DNA of 64,000 bases from Anaerolineales bacterium (lineage in GTDB: Bacteria; Chloroflexota; Anaerolineae; Anaerolineales; UBA4823), in the NCBI GenBank assembly GCA_025057645.1, contig JANXBJ010000004.1:1-64000 (forward strand). Reading direction: 5' to 3'. Positions 61,789 through 64,000 of the stretch are shown here, piece after piece. The stretch's first letter is position 1. Every line of letters starts with the position of its first letter. The translations under genes were made by a program, and so were the position numbers. The notes beneath the pieces were generated by a model that did no database searches, had not been told where the DNA came from, and saw only the letters and a list, made by a program, of their open reading frames with translations.

Positions 61789-62384
61789 GTCAAGTGTTGC
61801 GCGCCTTTATTGCAATTGAGCTTCCCTCTGGAGTTCAGCAAAGACTGGGCAGAGTGATCCAAAGATTGCAAGATCAATTGCGGGGTGTAGCCATTCGCTG
61901 GGTAAAGCCTCAGAACCTGCATCTCACCTTAAAATTCTTGGGTGAGGTTTCTCTAAACAATCTTGAACTAATTAAGGAGATTTTGGCTCGAGAAGCAGCA
62001 CAGGTTCCCTCCTTTGAGTTTAGCATCGGGGAGCTCGGAGCCTTTCCCAACGCAAAGCGTCCACGAGTCCTCTGGCTCCATGTCACTGCACCCCCACCGC
62101 TGCTCGCCTTACAACGCAGTCTTGATTTGCAAACTGCCAGGCTCGGTTACCTCTCTGAGGAACGGGAGTACTCACCTCACCTCACCATTGGCAGGGTCAA
62201 TCGTCAAATTAGCCAGACAGAACTTAACCGCATCACTCTTTTATTACAAGAAGCTCACCTAGGCCTAGACGAAGTAGTCAGTGTGACTTTCCTCACCTTG
62301 TTTCGCAGTGACCTGCACCCGGATGGCTCGGTGTACACTCCCCTTGCCGTTGCGCCGCTCAAGAAACCCTTACAGGAGAGGTGA
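61785..62384 (+). CDS. thpR: RNA 2',3'-cyclic phosphodiesterase
   Basis: A 199-residue 2H phosphoesterase of the LigT/ThpR family, with both HxTx motifs: HLTLKFLGEV and HLTIGRV, about 80 residues apart. It opens 2',3'-cyclic phosphates on RNA ends, and some members have ligase activity in vitro. The N-terminus LRAFIAIELPSGVQQRL is typical. The ATG at 61785 is chosen over the longer frame from 61725. It is followed 3 nt later by rsfS. Confidence 0.9.
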   Translation: MSQVLRAFIAIELPSGVQQRLGRVIQRLQDQLRGVAIRWVKPQNLHLTLKFLGEVSLNNLELIKEILAREAAQVPSFEFSIGELGAFPNAKRPRVLWLHVTAPPPLLALQRSLDLQTARLGYLSEEREYSPHLTIGRVNRQISQTELNRITLLLQEAHLGLDEVVSVTFLTLFRSDLHPDGSVYTPLAVAPLKKPLQER

Positions 62385-62387
62385 ACT

Positions 62388-62732
62388 CTGGACACATTAG
62401 CACTTGCCCGTGAATTAGTTAATGTTCTAGAAAGCAAAAAGGGAGAGGACATCCTCCTGCTAGACTTGAGGAACATCGCTCCCTTCACAGACTTCTTCAT
62501 CCTTTGCACCGGCACCAGCGATCGGATGATCCAAGCCTTAGCAGATGCTGCGGTCGAGTGGATGGATAAGAGTCACGACTACAAAGGCCGCATTGAGGGC
62601 GAGGGCATTGACGGGTGGATTTTGGTGGATTTTGGTGACGTCATCCTCCATGTCTTTGCCCCTGAAAAGCGCGCTTACTATAACTTGGAAGAACTCTGGA
62701 GCGCAGGTAAGGTCCTGCTGCGTCTGCAGTAA
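62388..62732 (+). CDS. rsfS: Ribosome silencing factor RsfS, CTG start
   Basis: A 114-residue protein that binds ribosomal protein L14 and blocks subunit joining. The reading frame reaches back to a CTG at 62388 giving (L/M)DTLALARELVNVLESKKGE and DILLLDLRNIAPFTDFFILC, which matches the full RsfS N-terminus. GTSDRMIQALADA, GWILVDFGDVILHVF and YYNLEELW complete the fold. GGAGAGG (62374-62380) is 7 nt before the CTG, and the frame has a stop (TGA, 62382-62384) just upstream. The next alternative start, TTG at 62466, would remove 26 conserved residues. CTG is therefore the start, or an ATG has been mutated or misread. Confidence 0.88.
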   Translation: MDTLALARELVNVLESKKGEDILLLDLRNIAPFTDFFILCTGTSDRMIQALADAAVEWMDKSHDYKGRIEGEGIDGWILVDFGDVILHVFAPEKRAYYNLEELWSAGKVLLRLQ

Positions 62733-63055
62733 GCCGTTCTCTGAACCTGCGCGCCTCCCTCTCTGTTGTCAAACTTAGCCTTAGCGGGTCATAACCTCTC
62801 TCCTCATTGCAGTCTCAACGGCGGTCTGACTTCGATGTTTTTCAGGATGTCCCGCCTCCTTCTTTAGGAATTCAAGGGACAACCCTCAGCATCCTAAACC
62901 GAGGGTTAATTTTTAGCGACCAGTTTCCCCCGGCCACTGCTTCCGAAACCTTCCGGCCGGGCAGGGGAAATTTCGCACCCAAAATGTCCATATCGGGGTT
63001 AAAATAGGCAAGCATATGCTGTCACCGAGAGCTCAAAAATCAAGAGGTTGCCCGG
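62733..63055. other. Intergenic region
   Basis: I see no gene. It contains a candidate terminator (62881-62914) and a GGGGTTAAAAT element at 62995-63005 that may be the -10 region of the following gene. Confidence 0.45.
62881..62914 (+). terminator. Candidate terminator of the thpR-rsfS operon
   Basis: AACCCTC/GAGGGTT 7-bp stem with a 13-nt loop (62881-62907), followed by AATTTTT. It lies 150 nt past the rsfS stop. Confidence 0.5.
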
Positions 63056-64000
63056 ATGAGTGAGAACCAACTCGAAAAGCCTGTTCACTTTTTTGACCGC
63101 CCTAACGTGGAGGTCGAGACGTTGCCCTTCGGAGAAGGCGTCCCGGTCGGTATTGAACAAGTTTATAACCCCAAGGTCGGCATTGGTGGCGCCTATGCCG
63201 GCTGGGGTGTTGCGGTCGACAATCAATCTTTGCCCCGCCGCCTTGAGGAACGCTTGGGAGAGGAAATTACCCGCAGCGAGGTGGGTTCTCTGGATGAATT
63301 GGGTTTCTACAGTCGCCATCACCTACCCGACCTCAGCCCTCAGGAGCATCTGGACCTCGAAGTGGAAGTGGGTGCAAAGCTGCTTCAAAAGGCAGTCGCT
63401 GCTAATGGCTGGCAACCCGAAGAAGTCGAGGGAGTGTTGATCGGCATAAGCAGTCCAGTTTGCGGAGACTACCTAGAAAGAATCTGCCAGAAAGCAGGCA
63501 TTTCCCCGAAGGCGCTCAAAGTCAGCGTTCACAAGGCCTGTGACGGCTCGGTGGGCAGCCTCCAACTTGCCCTCAATCCTTTTCTGGCTCTGCCGGCGAA
63601 GATCAATATCGCCGAGGAACTCTTCGGTAAAAAGGTTTTAGTTGGAGGAATTGAGGGATTGAGCCGCTTTCTTTTCAAATCCAGAGACGTGAATGCTTTG
63701 CAGCTCTTCGGGAACGGTGCGGGGGTGATCGGCATTATTCCCGGTGAGACCATGCAATTCCTTACTGGCGCAACGCGTGAGGCCTATGACGAAGAAGGTG
63801 TTTTACAGGTTAAGATGACCTACCCTCATTCGCGCGAAAGTATGCTAGAGGTCACCCAAGTCAACCCATTCCATCTGCGCGTGGCTGGCTTAATGCACGA
63901 ACCTGAAGGGGATGCTCCAATTGCCATGGCCGGGATGATGGGCATGGTGAAGTTGTTCATCCGCAACGGGGTGCAAGTGGTGGTTGAGGTGTATCGGGCT
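63056..64000 (+). CDS. 3-Oxoacyl-ACP synthase III (KAS III)-like protein, partial at window end
   Basis: The frame is open from the ATG at 63056 to the end of the window, 315 codons, so the C-terminus is missing. It has a KAS III layout: an N-terminal region with VGIGGAYAGWGVAVDNQSL and ITRSEVGSLDELGFYSRHHL, the segment AAN-GWQPEEVEGVLIGISSP, and a nucleophile region HKACDGSVGSLQLAL with the candidate active Cys. LLF-type LQLFGNGAGVIGII follows. Compared with FabH it has about 45 extra residues at the front and an unusual Cys-Asp-Gly context, so it may condense a different acyl substrate. GAGG precedes the ATG. Confidence 0.78.
   Translation, partial: MSENQLEKPVHFFDRPNVEVETLPFGEGVPVGIEQVYNPKVGIGGAYAGWGVAVDNQSLPRRLEERLGEEITRSEVGSLDELGFYSRHHLPDLSPQEHLDLEVEVGAKLLQKAVAANGWQPEEVEGVLIGISSPVCGDYLERICQKAGISPKALKVSVHKACDGSVGSLQLALNPFLALPAKINIAEELFGKKVLVGGIEGLSRFLFKSRDVNALQLFGNGAGVIGIIPGETMQFLTGATREAYDEEGVLQVKMTYPHSRESMLEVTQVNPFHLRVAGLMHEPEGDAPIAMAGMMGMVKLFIRNGVQVVVEVYRA

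Overview
The window is a stretch of a mid-to-high GC bacterial chromosome. It most likely comes from an anaerobic or microaerophilic member of the Chloroflexota (Anaerolineae type), probably a metagenome-assembled contig. This assignment is inference from gene style: lipoproteins with Pro/Thr linkers carrying NBR1-type Ig domains, CpXC-TPR proteins, stand-alone HydB/NuoF-like flavoproteins with Nfn-type subunits, multihaem cytochromes beside NrfD, and an interspersed GC-rich repeat. The first ~95 bases are not genomic: they match an Illumina adapter with errors. I found no rRNA, tRNA, CRISPR array or intact insertion sequence.

Layout. (1) 96-3101: truncated CpXC/TPR protein and a chromate transporter. 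(2) 3102-10013, minus strand: a five-gene redox operon (NuoE-, NuoF- and NuoG-like subunits, then NfnA and NfnB) ending in an intrinsic terminator. It has neither a hydrogenase nor a formate dehydrogenase active site and looks like a soluble flavin-based transhydrogenase. (3) 10115-16444: Nudix hydrolase, membrane protein, lipoyl synthase, M24 peptidase, a DnaQ-WYL fusion and a BMP-like lipoprotein. (4) 16554-23976: membrane and accessory genes with clear decay (CAAX protease with an in-frame TGA, chimeric gene debris, DUF418, DUF385, DUF3592, DUF2207, PlsC-like). (5) 23998-28178: a 2-aminoethylphosphonate-type ABC importer with a visible promoter, repeat operators and an intercistronic hairpin. 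(6) 28460-35146: YtxH, secreted metalloprotease, panB-panE, GIY-YIG protein, CMD protein and a coiled-coil protein.

(7) 35943-41203: an electron-transfer island. A 12-haem lipoprotein cytochrome diverges from an octahaem cytochrome, a four-cluster ferredoxin-type subunit and an NrfD quinone-interacting membrane subunit, with a deleted LysR regulator between the two arms. (8) 41963-44551: two paralogous Ig-domain lipoproteins. (9) 44671-54338: a carbohydrate regulon in two divergent arms around a DeoR regulator, with PfkB kinase plus GatZ/KbaZ aldolase subunit on one side and a sugar ABC importer, GH4 glycosidase and SIS isomerase/deaminase on the other. It suggests uptake of an alpha-galactoside or amino-galactoside and breakdown through tagatose phosphates. 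(10) 54470-57000: GntR regulator, superoxide dismutase and ferredoxin.

(11) 57054-61267: enolase-superfamily enzyme followed by maturation factors for molybdenum hydroxylases (YqeB, a YqeC-MocA fusion and a second MocA-like transferase), although no hydroxylase is in the window. (12) 61495-64000: RNA cyclic phosphodiesterase, ribosome silencing factor RsfS starting at CTG, and a KAS III-like synthase running off the end.

Together the genes suggest an anaerobe that balances NADH, NADPH and ferredoxin with a cytosolic transhydrogenase, passes quinol electrons to periplasmic multihaem cytochromes, ferments sugars, and carries oxygen defence (SOD).
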